A stretch of DNA of 64,000 nucleotides from Terrimonas sp. (GTDB lineage Bacteria; Bacteroidota; Bacteroidia; Chitinophagales; Chitinophagaceae), in NCBI RefSeq assembly GCF_003075435.1, contig NZ_QCZJ01000002.1, positions 237,962-301,961 of the forward strand. The letters run 5' to 3'. Position 1 is the first letter of the stretch. The number at the start of each line of letters is the position of its first letter. The notes under the pieces were generated by a model that had not been told where the DNA came from, did not search any database, and saw only the letters and a list, made by a program, of their open reading frames with translations. Below are positions 18,179-27,931 of the stretch, piece by piece. Made by a program: the position numbers and the translations under genes.

Positions 18179-19219
18179 TTATACAAGATTTATTTGTAAG
18201 GATACAACAAACCAGCCATCTTCTTTTGTAATAAGCAGATCATGCTTTTCTTTATACAATAAATTTAGCCTGCGCATTACGTTGGCCAGACCAATACCCG
18301 AAGTCCTGTCTTTGCTTTCATTTGTTTCAGAAGCATCATACCTGTTTCGCACAACAAAGTTAAGCGTATCATGCGCTACACTCATATTGATGTATATCTG
18401 CGCGTTTTTAATATGTCCGGTACCATGTTTAAACGCGTTTTCAATAAAAGGTATCAACAGCATGGGGGCTATCTCCTGGTACGCTTCTGCCTGCGGAATA
18501 TGTACATCAAGTTCAACCTTTCCGCCTACACGCTGCTTCTGTAAATCAATATAGCTGTTCAGGTAATCAATTTCCTTTTGTAAAGAAACCCTTTCCTCAT
18601 CTGTTTCATACAGCATATACCTCATTAAGGTAGAAAGTTTGAATATAGTAGGTTCCAGCTGATCGCTTTTAAGGCGGGCTAATGCAAGTATATTGTTCAG
18701 TACATTGAACATAAAATGCGGGCTTACCTGTGAGCGAAGAAATGAAAGCTCCGACTTGAAATTTTCTTCCTGCTTTTGTTGTAGTAACTTATCGGTTTTG
18801 TTTTTGTCGATGATCATGCGGTATGCTGTGCTAACAGCAATTGCCAGCATAAATGGTGGAATATTAAATCCTATGGATCTTGACAATAAAAATCCCCTGC
18901 CTGTAATTAATGATATAAACAGCCAGGAATGAACTGTCATTATAACTACGAATAACCCCAGAACGATCAAAAAGTAATACAGGTATTTCTTATTGTAGAT
19001 GAACACAGGTGTTAAAATATAGGCGTTAAAATAAAAAACACCTATCCATAGCAATGCTGTAAGATTATTAACAAGAAAAAAGCCTCTTTCATCCGGGTCT
19101 TTAGGAGTGTCAACAGCCGGGTATCGCCGTAATAAAAACGGGAGAGAGAACACAATGATCCAGGCAGCTACGTGGAACACTACTTTTACCCAGCTTTTAT
19201 TAATCCAACCCATTTTCAT
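18179..19219 (-). CDS. LytS-type sensor histidine kinase (His_kinase family)
   Basis: A 346-residue kinase with four hydrophobic helices in the first 135 residues (about 13-30, 53-71, 80-106, 117-135), a coiled linker (KQEENFKSELSFLRSQ), the phospho-acceptor His168 in SPHFMFN, and an ATPase domain with LIPFIENAFKHG and GIGLANVMRRL. No extracytoplasmic sensor domain is visible, so the stimulus is likely in the membrane. Two candidate ATGs lie 6 bases apart at 19219 and 19213. It pairs with the LytTR regulator immediately downstream. Confidence 0.93.
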   Translation of the reverse strand: MKMGWINKSWVKVVFHVAAWIIVFSLPFLLRRYPAVDTPKDPDERGFFLVNNLTALLWIGVFYFNAYILTPVFIYNKKYLYYFLIVLGLFVVIMTVHSWLFISLITGRGFLLSRSIGFNIPPFMLAIAVSTAYRMIIDKNKTDKLLQQKQEENFKSELSFLRSQVSPHFMFNVLNNILALARLKSDQLEPTIFKLSTLMRYMLYETDEERVSLQKEIDYLNSYIDLQKQRVGGKVELDVHIPQAEAYQEIAPMLLIPFIENAFKHGTGHIKNAQIYINMSVAHDTLNFVVRNRYDASETNESKDRTSGIGLANVMRRLNLLYKEKHDLLITKEDGWFVVSLQINLV

Positions 19220-19611
19220 TTTTGCAAAATATATTTTTTATGTCATTCACTTATGTCTTTTCACGTTTCACGCAGGGATTTCGCTTTTAAGTTAAATAAT
19301 TATACAGTTTTCCTTAGTGCTGGCAGTAAAGTATAGACCCTCTCTCCGTCATTTCGACCGAGCAACACGGGCATTATCCTTTAATCACTCTTACTCGAGG
19401 GAGAAATCTGCCGGGCATTGGTGCTAATGCTCAACATTTGTACTACTACCCAACGGATTTACCTTCGGTGAGAAAAGTTCTCTCCCACCGCAACATGCTC
19501 TTAGTTCAATCTTCATGCTGGCGGGTTCGAAATGAACGATGCTGCAATCATTATTTTTAAAAGTGAAATCCCTGACGTTTCACACCCTCTATTTTTACTT
19601 TTACATTTCGG
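19220..19611. repeat. Gene-free stretch with dispersed repeat family A (copy 1, inverted)
   Basis: No gene seen. About 19345-19545 is the reverse complement of 24474-24655: both contain the core (C)CCGCC...CATGAAGATTG...GGGAGAGAACTTTTCTCACCGAAGGTAAA and a flank with gagcaacacggg. The core here is 19461-19529 and runs opposite to the copy at 24497-24568. The 5' part (gtcatttcgaccgag, gagggagaaatctg) resembles an intergenic motif common in Bacteroidota. The copies bracket the export operon at 19612-24355. Confidence 0.75.
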
Positions 19612-20841
19612 CTATTCATACCTCAAAGCCTCTATAGGATCCAATCTCGCAGCTTTTTGTGCAGGATAATATCCGAAAAACACACCTGTTACAGCACAAA
19701 CCATAAATGACAATATAATGGATGATTCTGATATCAATATAGGCCATTGCATAAACACATTCACCAATTCTGCCGCGCCTATTCCCAGTGCCACACCAAT
19801 AATACCACCTGTAATACTTATCAGAATTGCTTCCACCAAAAATTGTAACAGTATATCAATCCCCCTTGCGCCTATTGACATGCGAAGCCCGATTTCCTTT
19901 GTGCGTTCCGTTACTGAAACATACATGATATTCATAATACCAATTCCGCCCACTACAAGCGAAATGCCTGCAATTGCCGCCAGCAATACCGTAAGCAATT
20001 CGCTTGTTGAGCTAATGGTGCTGATCAGTTCCGCTTGTGTGCGTATTGAAAAATCATCTTCATCAGATCCTTTTAACTTATGCTGCTTGCGTAATACTGC
20101 AGTAATTTCCTGTGTTGCAGTATCAGAGCTTTGCTCGTTTACCGCAGAAGCATAAATTGTTTGCACATAAGGCACAGCCAGTATTCTTTTTTGTACTGTT
20201 GTATACGGCGCTATAATAATATCGTCCTGGTCCTGCCCAAAAGTATTTTCTCCTTTTTCTGCAAGCACACCAATTACCTTCAACGGAATCTTTCCAAAAC
20301 GAATAGTTTGCCCTATTGGATTCTGCCCGTTTGTAAAAATATTATCTACAATAGTTTGCCCTATTACACAAACCTTTGCCATTGTTCTCACATCTTCTTC
20401 TGTAAAGTTCAGTCCGTCTTTAATTTTCCATTCACGTATTACAGGCAGGTAATCGGGAGACACTCCCTGTATAGTAGTGGGCCAGTTCAATGCGCCGTTT
20501 ATTACCTGCCCGCTTGCCTGCAGCCCGGGAGAAACCGCTGTAATAAAATTTACTTTTTCTTTTATAGCGTCAACATCTTCAACCTTTAACGTTTGTAAGC
20601 TTGATGCGCCAAGCCTTGCGCCACCCCCAACAGTAACATTGCTGCTCGGGCGTATATTGATCATATTAGAACCCATACCGGATAACTGATCGCGTATGCT
20701 TTGCTTGGAGCCTTCACCTATTGCAACCATCGTAATTACAGAAGCAACACCTATAATAATACCAAGCATGGTAAGAAAAGCCCTGAGCTTATTTCTCACC
20801 AGCGCTTTCCACGCTATTCTGAAGAGATTAATTACATTCAT
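19612..20841 (-). CDS. ABC transporter permease, MacB/FtsX type
   Basis: A 409-residue permease. A first transmembrane helix lies at about 20-42 (FLTMLGIIIGVASVITM), a periplasmic MacB_PCD domain follows, and three C-terminal helices make up the FtsX domain (LLAAIAGISLVVGGIGIMNIM, and so on). It ends DPIEALRYE, the usual end of this family. It has no ATPase domain; the ATPase is the gene 11 bases upstream. With the adaptor and TolC genes it should form a tripartite export pump driven from the cytoplasm. Substrate unknown (macrolide, peptide or siderophore classes are known in the family). Confidence 0.93.
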   Translation of the reverse strand: MNVINLFRIAWKALVRNKLRAFLTMLGIIIGVASVITMVAIGEGSKQSIRDQLSGMGSNMINIRPSSNVTVGGGARLGASSLQTLKVEDVDAIKEKVNFITAVSPGLQASGQVINGALNWPTTIQGVSPDYLPVIREWKIKDGLNFTEEDVRTMAKVCVIGQTIVDNIFTNGQNPIGQTIRFGKIPLKVIGVLAEKGENTFGQDQDDIIIAPYTTVQKRILAVPYVQTIYASAVNEQSSDTATQEITAVLRKQHKLKGSDEDDFSIRTQAELISTISSTSELLTVLLAAIAGISLVVGGIGIMNIMYVSVTERTKEIGLRMSIGARGIDILLQFLVEAILISITGGIIGVALGIGAAELVNVFMQWPILISESSIILSFMVCAVTGVFFGYYPAQKAARLDPIEALRYE

Positions 20842-20852
20842 GTTACTTCAAT

Positions 20853-21602
20853 TTAATAATCATCATTTACAGGCAGGCTGTCCAGCGCTTCTTTTGCGGA
20901 TTTTACATTTTCATTCTTACTGTCTTTTACTACATGGCCGTCCTTCAACGTTACTGTTCTGCTGCTGAATGCCGCTATATCAGGTTCATGCGTAACAAAC
21001 ACAATTGTTTTTCCCTGCTCCCTGTTCAGCTCCTGCATCAGCGACATGATCTCATAAGATGTTCTTGTATCAAGATTACCGGTGGCTTCATCCGCCAATA
21101 TCATCACCGGCTCATTTACCAATGCTCTTGCTATAGCCACACGCTGCTGTTGTCCGCCTGATAACTGGTTGGGGAGATGATCCATCCTGTCTGCAAGCTT
21201 AACTGCTTCCAGCGCTTTCATTGCTTTTTCCTTTCGTTCGTGCAAAGTGATACCGGAATTGTACAGCAACGGTAATTCCACGTTTTCAAGGGCAGATGTT
21301 CTTGCCAGTAAATTATACGATTGAAATACAAAACCGATCTTCCTGTTGCGCAGCCTCGCTAATTCATTGCGGGAAAGGTTTTTTACATTCACACCATCCA
21401 GCAAATAATCCCCGTCTGTAGGTTTATCGAGACAACCCAGAATATTGAGCAATGTTGTTTTGCCTGAGCCACTGCTGCCCATGATGGTTACAAACTCACC
21501 TGGTTGCACATTAAAGGATACACCTCTTAATGCGCGAACCGTTTCGCTGCCCATCTTGAATTCTCTTTTCAAATGCTGTATATCAAGAATTGCGTTTGCC
21601 AT
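20853..21602 (-). CDS. ABC transporter ATPase, MacB/LolD type
   Basis: A 249-residue ATPase. Walker A is GSSGSGKTT at 42-50, then [21 protein letters not shown], signature [15 protein letters not shown], Walker [14 protein letters not shown] and switch His in VFVTHEPD. It ends with an Asn/Lys/Ser-rich tail of about 25 residues. It couples to the permease encoded 11 bases downstream. The family powers mechanotransmission-type export rather than substrate passage through the membrane part. Confidence 0.94.
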   Translation of the reverse strand: MANAILDIQHLKREFKMGSETVRALRGVSFNVQPGEFVTIMGSSGSGKTTLLNILGCLDKPTDGDYLLDGVNVKNLSRNELARLRNRKIGFVFQSYNLLARTSALENVELPLLYNSGITLHERKEKAMKALEAVKLADRMDHLPNQLSGGQQQRVAIARALVNEPVMILADEATGNLDTRTSYEIMSLMQELNREQGKTIVFVTHEPDIAAFSSRTVTLKDGHVVKDSKNENVKSAKEALDSLPVNDDY

Positions 21603-21682
21603 AATGTTGATTGTGATATGTTGCAGGTTTCGGGTTACAGGTTGCTGATCGCTGGTAGCTAACTGCCCACCACTCCCTGCCC

Positions 21683-22972
21683 CTATCCCCCCGGAGGTGG
21701 TCCCGGATTATTCCTCCTGTTATTTCCTCCCGGACGCTTAGGCATAAACGGGCTGGAAGCTGTTCCTTTTTTCTTCGCCTCTGTTTTCGATATCTGTTCA
21801 TAGCCTGTTACAACTTCATCTCCTTCACTCAATCCGGAAACAACCTGTACTGAAGTTTCATCTTTCATACCAGTTGTTACAGGTGCAGCAATAATGCTGC
21901 TGTCTTTCTTAACCCATACCACAGCTTTCATGTCCTGTTTCATGCTGTCAGGTTGTTTCGCGGATGAGTTAGCCGGTTTTTCAGCTCCGTTATTTCGATG
22001 CATACCATTATGTGACGGCGGCATATTTCCTTCTATTGCATATATAGCACCTAATACAGAATCCGGTTGGAACTGTACGGCTTTCGCGGAAACGATCAGC
22101 GCACCGGGCACTTCTTTGGTATAGATTGTAATATTCGCTGTCATGCCCGGTTTCAGTTTCATGTCTTTATTAGGCGCATCAATAATAGTGGTATAGTTTA
22201 CCACGTTTGAAGAAGTGGTGGGTTTTAACCTCACATCAAGCACAGTGCCCTCAAATGAATCATCAGGGAAAGCGTCAACCGTGAAGTTTACACGTTGGCC
22301 TTTTTTTACATTTCCTATATCAGCTTCATCAACCGATGCCTGCACCTGCATTTTAGTAAGATCTTTTGCAATACTGAACAGGGTTGGTGTACTGAAGCTT
22401 GCTGCAACAGTTTGACCCTCGCTTACACTCCTGGATAAAACGGTTCCATCAATAGGAGAATAAATATCAGTAAAGGAAAGATTACGTTTTGCAGAAGACA
22501 ACTGGGCAATTATACCATTTACATTATCATTGCCGGAATTGTATTGATATAAAGCGGTTTCATATTCTGCCCTGCTGATAGCGCCAACTTTAAACAATTG
22601 TTCCTGTCTCTGGAAATTGCTCTTTTGATAAACGGCATTAGCCTTTGCCTGCTGCAGGTTGGCCTGTATCTGCTGCACCTGCGCCTCCAGCAAAGATTTA
22701 TCCAACTGCGCCAGCAATTGCCCTTTTTTTACTGTTGAATTAAAATCAGCATATACCTTGTTTATGGTGCCCGAAACCTGTGTACCTACGGCTACCGTAT
22801 CAACAGGCTGTATAGTGCCGGTTGCAGTTACTGAAGTGCTCAAGGTGCCTGTATACGGATGCTCCGTTTGCAGTATTACCACGGTACCCTCATCCCTGAA
22901 TTTCCAGAACCACACACCAACTGCTATCAGCGCCGCTATCACTATTAAAATGATCCATGTCTTTTTTTTCAT
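21683..22972 (-). CDS. Periplasmic adaptor subunit of tripartite export pump (MacA-like)
   Basis: A 429-residue membrane-fusion protein. An N-terminal anchor lies at about 5-23 (IILIVIAALIAVGVWFW). A biotinyl-lipoyl-like half (SVTATGTIQPVDTVAVG) and a coiled hairpin (VQQIQANLQQAKANAVYQ) follow, then beta-barrel strands. The C-terminus is a Gly/Pro/Asn/Arg-rich tail of about 25 residues, probably disordered and more basic than usual. It lies between the TolC and ATPase genes in transcription order. Confidence 0.93.
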   Translation of the reverse strand: MKKKTWIILIVIAALIAVGVWFWKFRDEGTVVILQTEHPYTGTLSTSVTATGTIQPVDTVAVGTQVSGTINKVYADFNSTVKKGQLLAQLDKSLLEAQVQQIQANLQQAKANAVYQKSNFQRQEQLFKVGAISRAEYETALYQYNSGNDNVNGIIAQLSSAKRNLSFTDIYSPIDGTVLSRSVSEGQTVAASFSTPTLFSIAKDLTKMQVQASVDEADIGNVKKGQRVNFTVDAFPDDSFEGTVLDVRLKPTTSSNVVNYTTIIDAPNKDMKLKPGMTANITIYTKEVPGALIVSAKAVQFQPDSVLGAIYAIEGNMPPSHNGMHRNNGAEKPANSSAKQPDSMKQDMKAVVWVKKDSSIIAAPVTTGMKDETSVQVVSGLSEGDEVVTGYEQISKTEAKKKGTASSPFMPKRPGGNNRRNNPGPPPGG

Positions 22973-23002
22973 TACTTGTGCGTTTTATATTCAATGATCT
23001 TA

Positions 23003-24355
23003 TTAAAATGATACAGGAACGCCTGTATAGAAATTGTATATTTTGTTATAAAGTACAGCACTGTATTTTGCCTGTATATAGGATTGCAGCGCCTGCACAT
23101 ACTGATTCTTCTGCTGTAACAACTCTACCATATTTACTGCGCCTAGCCGTAACTGTTCGTTGGTAATATCATAGCTGTCCTGCGTTGCTTTCATCTGCTT
23201 TTCTGCTGCTGTATACTGTGCCTGCCTGTTTTGTACATTAATATATGCCTGCTCTAGCTGTGTACTTAAATTGAGTTTGGTATCCGCCAGTGAAAGCTTT
23301 GCCTGTTCAATAGCAATTTTTGATTTTTCTATGCTCGTTTTATTTACCCTTCTGCTATAGATGGGAATACCTACAGTTAAGCCCAATGATTGATAAAAGT
23401 TGTTATTGATCTGTGTAAAATATTTGTTATCCGGACTAAGATTGGCATACCCGCTGGCGAGGTTAGCGCCAAGACTTACAGTGGGTAATGTTCCGGACCT
23501 TGCTAACAACAGGTTGGTTTTTGCGAGGTCGATACCAAGCTGGCTGTTTTTTATCTCGGGCCTGGTGGAAAGTGCGGCGTCCTGTGCGGACGCAAGGTTC
23601 GGTATCATTTCCTGTACGGTAATATTATCCGGTGCTTCTATTTTAAAATCATAGGCAGATGGAAGCTGCAGGGTTTGTTTCAACGTCAATACATTCAACC
23701 GGTAATTGTTCTGCGCATTTACAAGATTATATTCGTCGCTTGCTGTTTGTGCTTCAAATTGTAAAAAATCTTTTTTGGAAATACTGCCGGCATCGTAGCG
23801 CTGTTGCCCTTGCTGCAACTGCGCTTTGGAAGTAACCAATACATCTTCGAGGTATTTAATGGTTTCCTGTGCCAGCAAAATATTCAGGAATGATTCTGTA
23901 ATATTCAGCGTAATATCGTTTTGTGTTTCCTCTACACTGAGGTTAGCGGATTGCAGCGAAATTTGCTTTGCGGTAATATTGTTATTAATGTAGCCGCCAT
24001 TGTAAAGCGTTACAGAAGAATTGATGCCATAGTTGCCTGAAAAATTTGCCTGGGATGATAATCCGCCCACCACCACATCTGTTTTCTTTCCATTAACAAA
24101 AGACTGGGAAAGCGATGCGGACACAGAGGGATATCTCGCGGCTTTTGCCTGTAAAACATCCTGCTCTGCAGAACTGGTGTTTAGCCGCAGGTTATTGAGC
24201 TGTATATTATTTTTCTTAGCATATTCTATACAATACTGGAGACTCCATTGGGCGGGGAGATCTTGCAAAGTACTATCCTGTGCGTGTATGCCGGTGGCAC
24301 TTAATGTTATTGCCGCAATTAAAATGATCAGAAACTTCTTCATGCCGTCATTCAT
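23003..24355 (-). CDS. TolC family outer-membrane channel
   Basis: A 450-residue outer-membrane efflux protein, first gene of the export operon. The signal peptide is at about 6-25 (ending IHAQDS). Two OEP repeats follow, rich in coiled-coil helices, for example QAKAARYPSVSASLSQSF in the first half and RSGTLPTVSLGANLASGY in the second. The pair of repeats and the length fit TolC-type trimers. The adaptor gene starts 30 bases downstream, so channel, adaptor, ATPase and permease are co-transcribed. Confidence 0.93.
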   Translation of the reverse strand: MNDGMKKFLIILIAAITLSATGIHAQDSTLQDLPAQWSLQYCIEYAKKNNIQLNNLRLNTSSAEQDVLQAKAARYPSVSASLSQSFVNGKKTDVVVGGLSSQANFSGNYGINSSVTLYNGGYINNNITAKQISLQSANLSVEETQNDITLNITESFLNILLAQETIKYLEDVLVTSKAQLQQGQQRYDAGSISKKDFLQFEAQTASDEYNLVNAQNNYRLNVLTLKQTLQLPSAYDFKIEAPDNITVQEMIPNLASAQDAALSTRPEIKNSQLGIDLAKTNLLLARSGTLPTVSLGANLASGYANLSPDNKYFTQINNNFYQSLGLTVGIPIYSRRVNKTSIEKSKIAIEQAKLSLADTKLNLSTQLEQAYINVQNRQAQYTAAEKQMKATQDSYDITNEQLRLGAVNMVELLQQKNQYVQALQSYIQAKYSAVLYNKIYNFYTGVPVSF

Positions 24356-25439
24356 TTAATGCTTAATGAAATGAATCATTTACCATGTCAAAAGTATCCT
24401 GATATAAAAAGGCAGTATATATAAAAGCGGCAAAACAGCAATATTGTGCGACAAACAGGGATAAAGAAAATTTATGAACACGCTCTTCCGCCCTTTCGAT
24501 CCCGCCCTCATGAAGATTGGCCTAAAAGTATGTTACGGCGGGAGAGAACTTTTCTCACCGAAGGTAAACCAGCCTGCCGGCAGGCTGGTATCTCACTCGC
24601 GCCAAAACGATGATAGTAAGATTCCCGTGTTGCTCGTTTATAATGACATCATTACGTATGAATTGAAAACCAGGTTTCCTGTGTTGCGCCGTGTGTATAA
24701 TGATTTAGCATTACAACAAATACTTTTTATAGAATAGCACAAGGAATACACTGATGATACTGATAAACACCGATACATTCCGTAAATATCCGTTTTATTC
24801 GTGTTCCATTCTGCGTATTGGGTATGCCCGAAGTTATTTTTAAATAATCCCTGATATATTTCCTGCCACCAATTCCGGTGTTCGCATCGGCGAAACAGGA
24901 TTTGCTACACAAAGAGCTACAAAGCATGCACAAAGTTACACAGAGCGATTTATTATTCTTTGTGGCTCTTTGTGTAGCCTTCGTGTACCTCTGTGAAATA
25001 ACCAGTAAATATTGCAACCTGTAAACCGGGGCCGGGAAGGCTATTAGTGCTTACAAATAACCATTAAGGAATTAAGAAATTTATGTAAAAGTCTTCATGT
25101 ACCTTAACTTCTTAATGGTTTTATAAAACAGCTATTATTTTTTTACGAGCTAAATATGGTTCCTGTTAGTATATACCCTGCCGCGTATCGGCTACCTGTT
25201 TGTAGAAAAATGCACCCGTTTTATTTGCCCCGTATGGGGCTACCCCTGCATAACAACAAAATAGCATTCCGGCGGTTTACCCAAATGATATAGCCCATAA
25301 GCCCGCTGTTTTTACAGCAAACCATTTTAATGTCATCTTTATATTTTTCCTGAATCAGGTTTGGTACTCGTGATGATGATGTCTTGAGCAATTTCTTGTT
25401 GCTGTTGCAATAGAGATTGTCTTGGTTATGAACAGTACA
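24356..25439. repeat. Gene-free stretch: repeat family A copy 2, family B copy 1, and an inverted repeat
   Basis: No gene supported; open frames here lie in repeats. Family A copy 2 covers 24474-24655 with its core at 24497-24568, and includes a short palindrome gcctgccggcaggc near 24583. Family B copy 1 is 24904-25010: GCTACACAAAGAGC at 24904-24917 is mirrored by GCTCTTTGTGTAGC ending at 24978, followed by ccttcgtgtacctctgtg. At 25065-25123, AACCATTAAGGAATTAAG is mirrored by CTTAACTTCTTAATGGTT (16 of 18 paired). From 25124 to 25439 I see nothing definite. Confidence 0.7.
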
Positions 25440-25664
25440 TTATTTTTTGTGAGTAGCGGGTAACTCGCAGGAATCCCCGATACAACGTTTGGGGCGAAAA
25501 AAACCAGTAATGATCATAGCCGTGCCAAACAGGATTGCGGGCCAACCATCCTTATTAAAGTACAATATACCAATTGCTATGAATAAGCCTCCGAGTCCCC
25601 ATCGAACCAGGCGGCTTATCCAAATGGTGAGGCGGATAGGTTTATCATTGTCCATTTGCAGCAT
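25440..25664 (-). CDS. Small membrane protein, DUF2892/YgaP-like
   Basis: A 74-residue protein with two hydrophobic segments (about 16-31 and 37-52) separated by a short polar turn, preceded by a basic stretch (KPIRLTIWISRLVRW) and followed by FRPKRCIGDSC. Layout and length resemble the DUF2892 inner-membrane family, which ends in a similar Cys-containing tail; the match is moderate. An alternative start ATG is 9 bases in. It is the last gene before a long repeat-filled gap. Function unknown. Confidence 0.55.
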   Translation of the reverse strand: MLQMDNDKPIRLTIWISRLVRWGLGGLFIAIGILYFNKDGWPAILFGTAMIITGFFRPKRCIGDSCELPATHKK

Positions 25665-25738
25665 TGTGATTTATTCTGCAAGATTGAAATTTTGTATTGA
25701 ATGGTCAGTGATATTGGTCACAATGCTTATGCCAGTAT

Positions 25739-26539
25739 TTACTTGTTTAGCAATTCAAATAATAATTCAGGCTCATTTGTGGTGATATAATCAAACTTCT
25801 GGTCAATAAACCATTTCATATCTTCTGCACTATTAACTGTCCAAACATTCAACTCTACATTATTTTGTTTTGCTTCAGCAACCCATCCCGGTTTTTTTTT
25901 GAATACGCTGTAATGATAATCTAACCCCGGAACATTATCAGCCTTTAATTGCCCGGGAGATTTTTCGCCATTCAGATAGGCTACATTAGCGCCCGGCTGC
26001 AGTTCCAATACTTTTTTTACAATATCATAATCAAAGCTGATATACATTACCCAGGGTTCAGCCTTTAACTCTTTTACCAGTTCAACGCATTTCCGCGCAA
26101 GAATTTGCCCCCGTCCTTTACTTATGGCTGAAGGTTTTATTTCGAAAACAAGTTTTGTGGCGTGCTGCTGCATACCTGCAAGCAGGTATTGCCTTGCGGT
26201 AGGTATGGTTTCACCATTCGATAATTTGGTTTCTGCAAGCGAAGCATAGGTATTTTCTTCAATTTTTTTGCCTGCATATTTATCATCATGATTTACAATC
26301 AATGTATCATCCGCAGTAAGGTGCACGTCAAACTCCGAACCCGCGCAGCCAATGCGCACAGCTTCCCGCAATGAGGCTATAGAATTTTCCGGGAGATTAT
26401 TTTTCTTCCATGCACCTCTGTGCGCTACTACTATATTACTGGCAAAATTCATTTTTGAATCTGTTGTTTTCTTCGTGTGTGAGCATCCGTTATGTATTAC
26501 TATAACTGCGGCGCAAAAGAACAGAGCGTAGACTTTCAT
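25739..26539 (-). CDS. Glycerophosphodiester phosphodiesterase, lipoprotein-like
   Basis: A 266-residue GDPD-family enzyme. A hydrophobic N-terminus ends at Cys19 (HNGCSH), suggesting a lipoprotein with a loose lipobox. Catalytic motifs are VVAHRGAWKKNNLPENS, the metal pair in SEFDVHLTADD, and the second His in LIVNHDD. Late strands (YISFDYDIV, VNVWTVNSAEDM) follow the TIM-barrel pattern. It should hydrolyse glycerophosphodiesters in the periplasm. It lies 7 bases downstream of the EEP hydrolase gene, so the two are one operon. Confidence 0.92.
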   Translation of the reverse strand: MKVYALFFCAAVIVIHNGCSHTKKTTDSKMNFASNIVVAHRGAWKKNNLPENSIASLREAVRIGCAGSEFDVHLTADDTLIVNHDDKYAGKKIEENTYASLAETKLSNGETIPTARQYLLAGMQQHATKLVFEIKPSAISKGRGQILARKCVELVKELKAEPWVMYISFDYDIVKKVLELQPGANVAYLNGEKSPGQLKADNVPGLDYHYSVFKKKPGWVAEAKQNNVELNVWTVNSAEDMKWFIDQKFDYITTNEPELLFELLNK

Positions 26540-26546
26540 TGTAAGA

Positions 26547-27329
26547 TTATTGTATTTCTAATGTAATTAATACCGGTTTGTGATCTGAGTAGTCGTATGG
26601 AAGAACCTGCACATCCACTACTTTAAATGTATGTCCTTTTTTCAGCCAGGCATAATCTATACGTACTTTCGGGTTGTCCACAGAAAAAGTAAGCTGCGGA
26701 TCCCCTTTTAAAATGGCGGCATCATTCCAGGCAGTTGATAATATACGGTAAGGCTCTTTATCCGGTGTAAAATTTAAATCACCGCAAAGTATTACCGGCA
26801 ACTTTACGCTCTCAAAAGTTTTATTTATTTCAGTAACCTGAGCTATCCTGTTCTCTTCAAACTGGTGACAAAGATGCGTGCCTGCAAAAACAATTTTTTT
26901 CTTTTTCGATAACGGGTAATCAATATAGATCAATGCACGCGGTTCGCCGCCTTTGGGTGTGGGCAGGATTTTTACTGTTGCTCTTGCTGGTTTATTGGTT
27001 AGCAAGCCTTCACCATATCCGCCGCCATCATAATCCATGGCCTTGCCGAAAAAGCCATGCATGCCGGTCTTCCTGGCTAATTCAGCAATAAAATCAGTAT
27101 GTACTTTATATATGCTTTCGCTTCTGCCGGTAGCGCTGTCTACTTCCTGGAAGGCTGCAAGATCGGGTTTGTATTTATTAATAAGCCCTGCTACGCTATC
27201 AATATTAGGCTCACCTTTTTTATAAGCCTGCTCACCATGAAAAATATTATAGCTTAATATTTTAATGGTTTGCTGCGAGTGAGCAGTGGAGAAAGTAAAC
27301 AGCAGCAATGTTAAGCCCCATTTTATCAT
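26547..27329 (-). CDS. Secreted endonuclease/exonuclease/phosphatase family hydrolase
   Basis: A 260-residue EEP-fold protein with a signal peptide (MIKWGLTLLLFTFSTAHSQQ). Motifs in order: ILSYNIFHGE, AFQEVDSATGRS with the metal-binding Glu, FAGTHLCH, CGDLNFTPD and the closing DYSDHKPVLI. These are the complete catalytic residues of the phosphodiesterase or sphingomyelinase-like branch. The partner GDPD gene follows immediately, so the operon may process phosphodiesters or phospholipid head groups; that link is inference. Confidence 0.9.
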   Translation of the reverse strand: MIKWGLTLLLFTFSTAHSQQTIKILSYNIFHGEQAYKKGEPNIDSVAGLINKYKPDLAAFQEVDSATGRSESIYKVHTDFIAELARKTGMHGFFGKAMDYDGGGYGEGLLTNKPARATVKILPTPKGGEPRALIYIDYPLSKKKKIVFAGTHLCHQFEENRIAQVTEINKTFESVKLPVILCGDLNFTPDKEPYRILSTAWNDAAILKGDPQLTFSVDNPKVRIDYAWLKKGHTFKVVDVQVLPYDYSDHKPVLITLEIQ

Positions 27330-27931
27330 AAGAATGAACTTTTGTCTGAATGATCAAAAATAGGGAAATAGTAAAGAAGTTTTGGAGGGTGCATCAGAGA
27401 TTTCGCTTTTAAGTAATGCTGTTCATTCGGGTATGGCACAAATGGTTCCGTTCCATCCTAAGGTAACCTGATACTCATATACCAACCATACCTACTCGCG
27501 GTGCAGGCAATCAGCACTGCAGAATAGCAGAGGCATGTTGTATAACTTACGCTGAGTATTACAGTAGCGGGGTATACAGTCTGTTGCGCATTGTTCAGTA
27601 TTGATATGAAAGTTGAAAATTTGCACTAAAGCTCAGTACATATCCTACTGCCTGTCATTCCGATCCCGCCTGAGGTTGCCTTGACATATATGTATGTTGC
27701 GGCGGGAGAGGAATCTGAGTAACGTAATTTCATATAAAGCCCAGAACCTGGTCTGCGCTTCAATAAAGGCTGCCTGATGTTATACTGCACAAGCGAGCGT
27801 AGCAAGGAACGATGCTATAAATACTGTTGCTGGTAACAAAAATATCCACTATCAATGCACATTTTGTGTGTTTTTAAAATGCATCTCGCCCTTCACCTTA
27901 TACCTTTCTCCTTTTAATGTAACTTGCGCTC
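27330..27931. repeat. Gene-free stretch with repeat family A fragment (copy 3)
   Basis: No gene found. At about 27657-27730 the sequence gtcattccgatcccgcc...gtatgttgcggcgggagag resembles repeat family A (copies near 19.5 kb and 24.5 kb), keeping the cccgcc/ggcggg arms that can pair; the control of neighbouring genes by it is unknown. The word gatttcgcttttaagt at 27404 is shared with 19274. The remainder, including the thyA upstream region, shows no clear promoter box. Confidence 0.55.

Noticed and set aside
24474..24737. Open frame in the repeat-filled gap upstream of tolC
   Set aside because: It is composed of repeat family A sequence and lacks any recognisable domain.
24727..25017. Minus-strand frame beside family B repeat
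   Set aside because: Its translation reads through the cacaaag repeat, which is also found at two other loci; not a conserved protein.
27657..27730. Separate mobile element upstream of thyA
   Set aside because: Only a fragment with paired cccgcc/ggcggg arms and loose likeness to family A; no ends or duplication could be seen.
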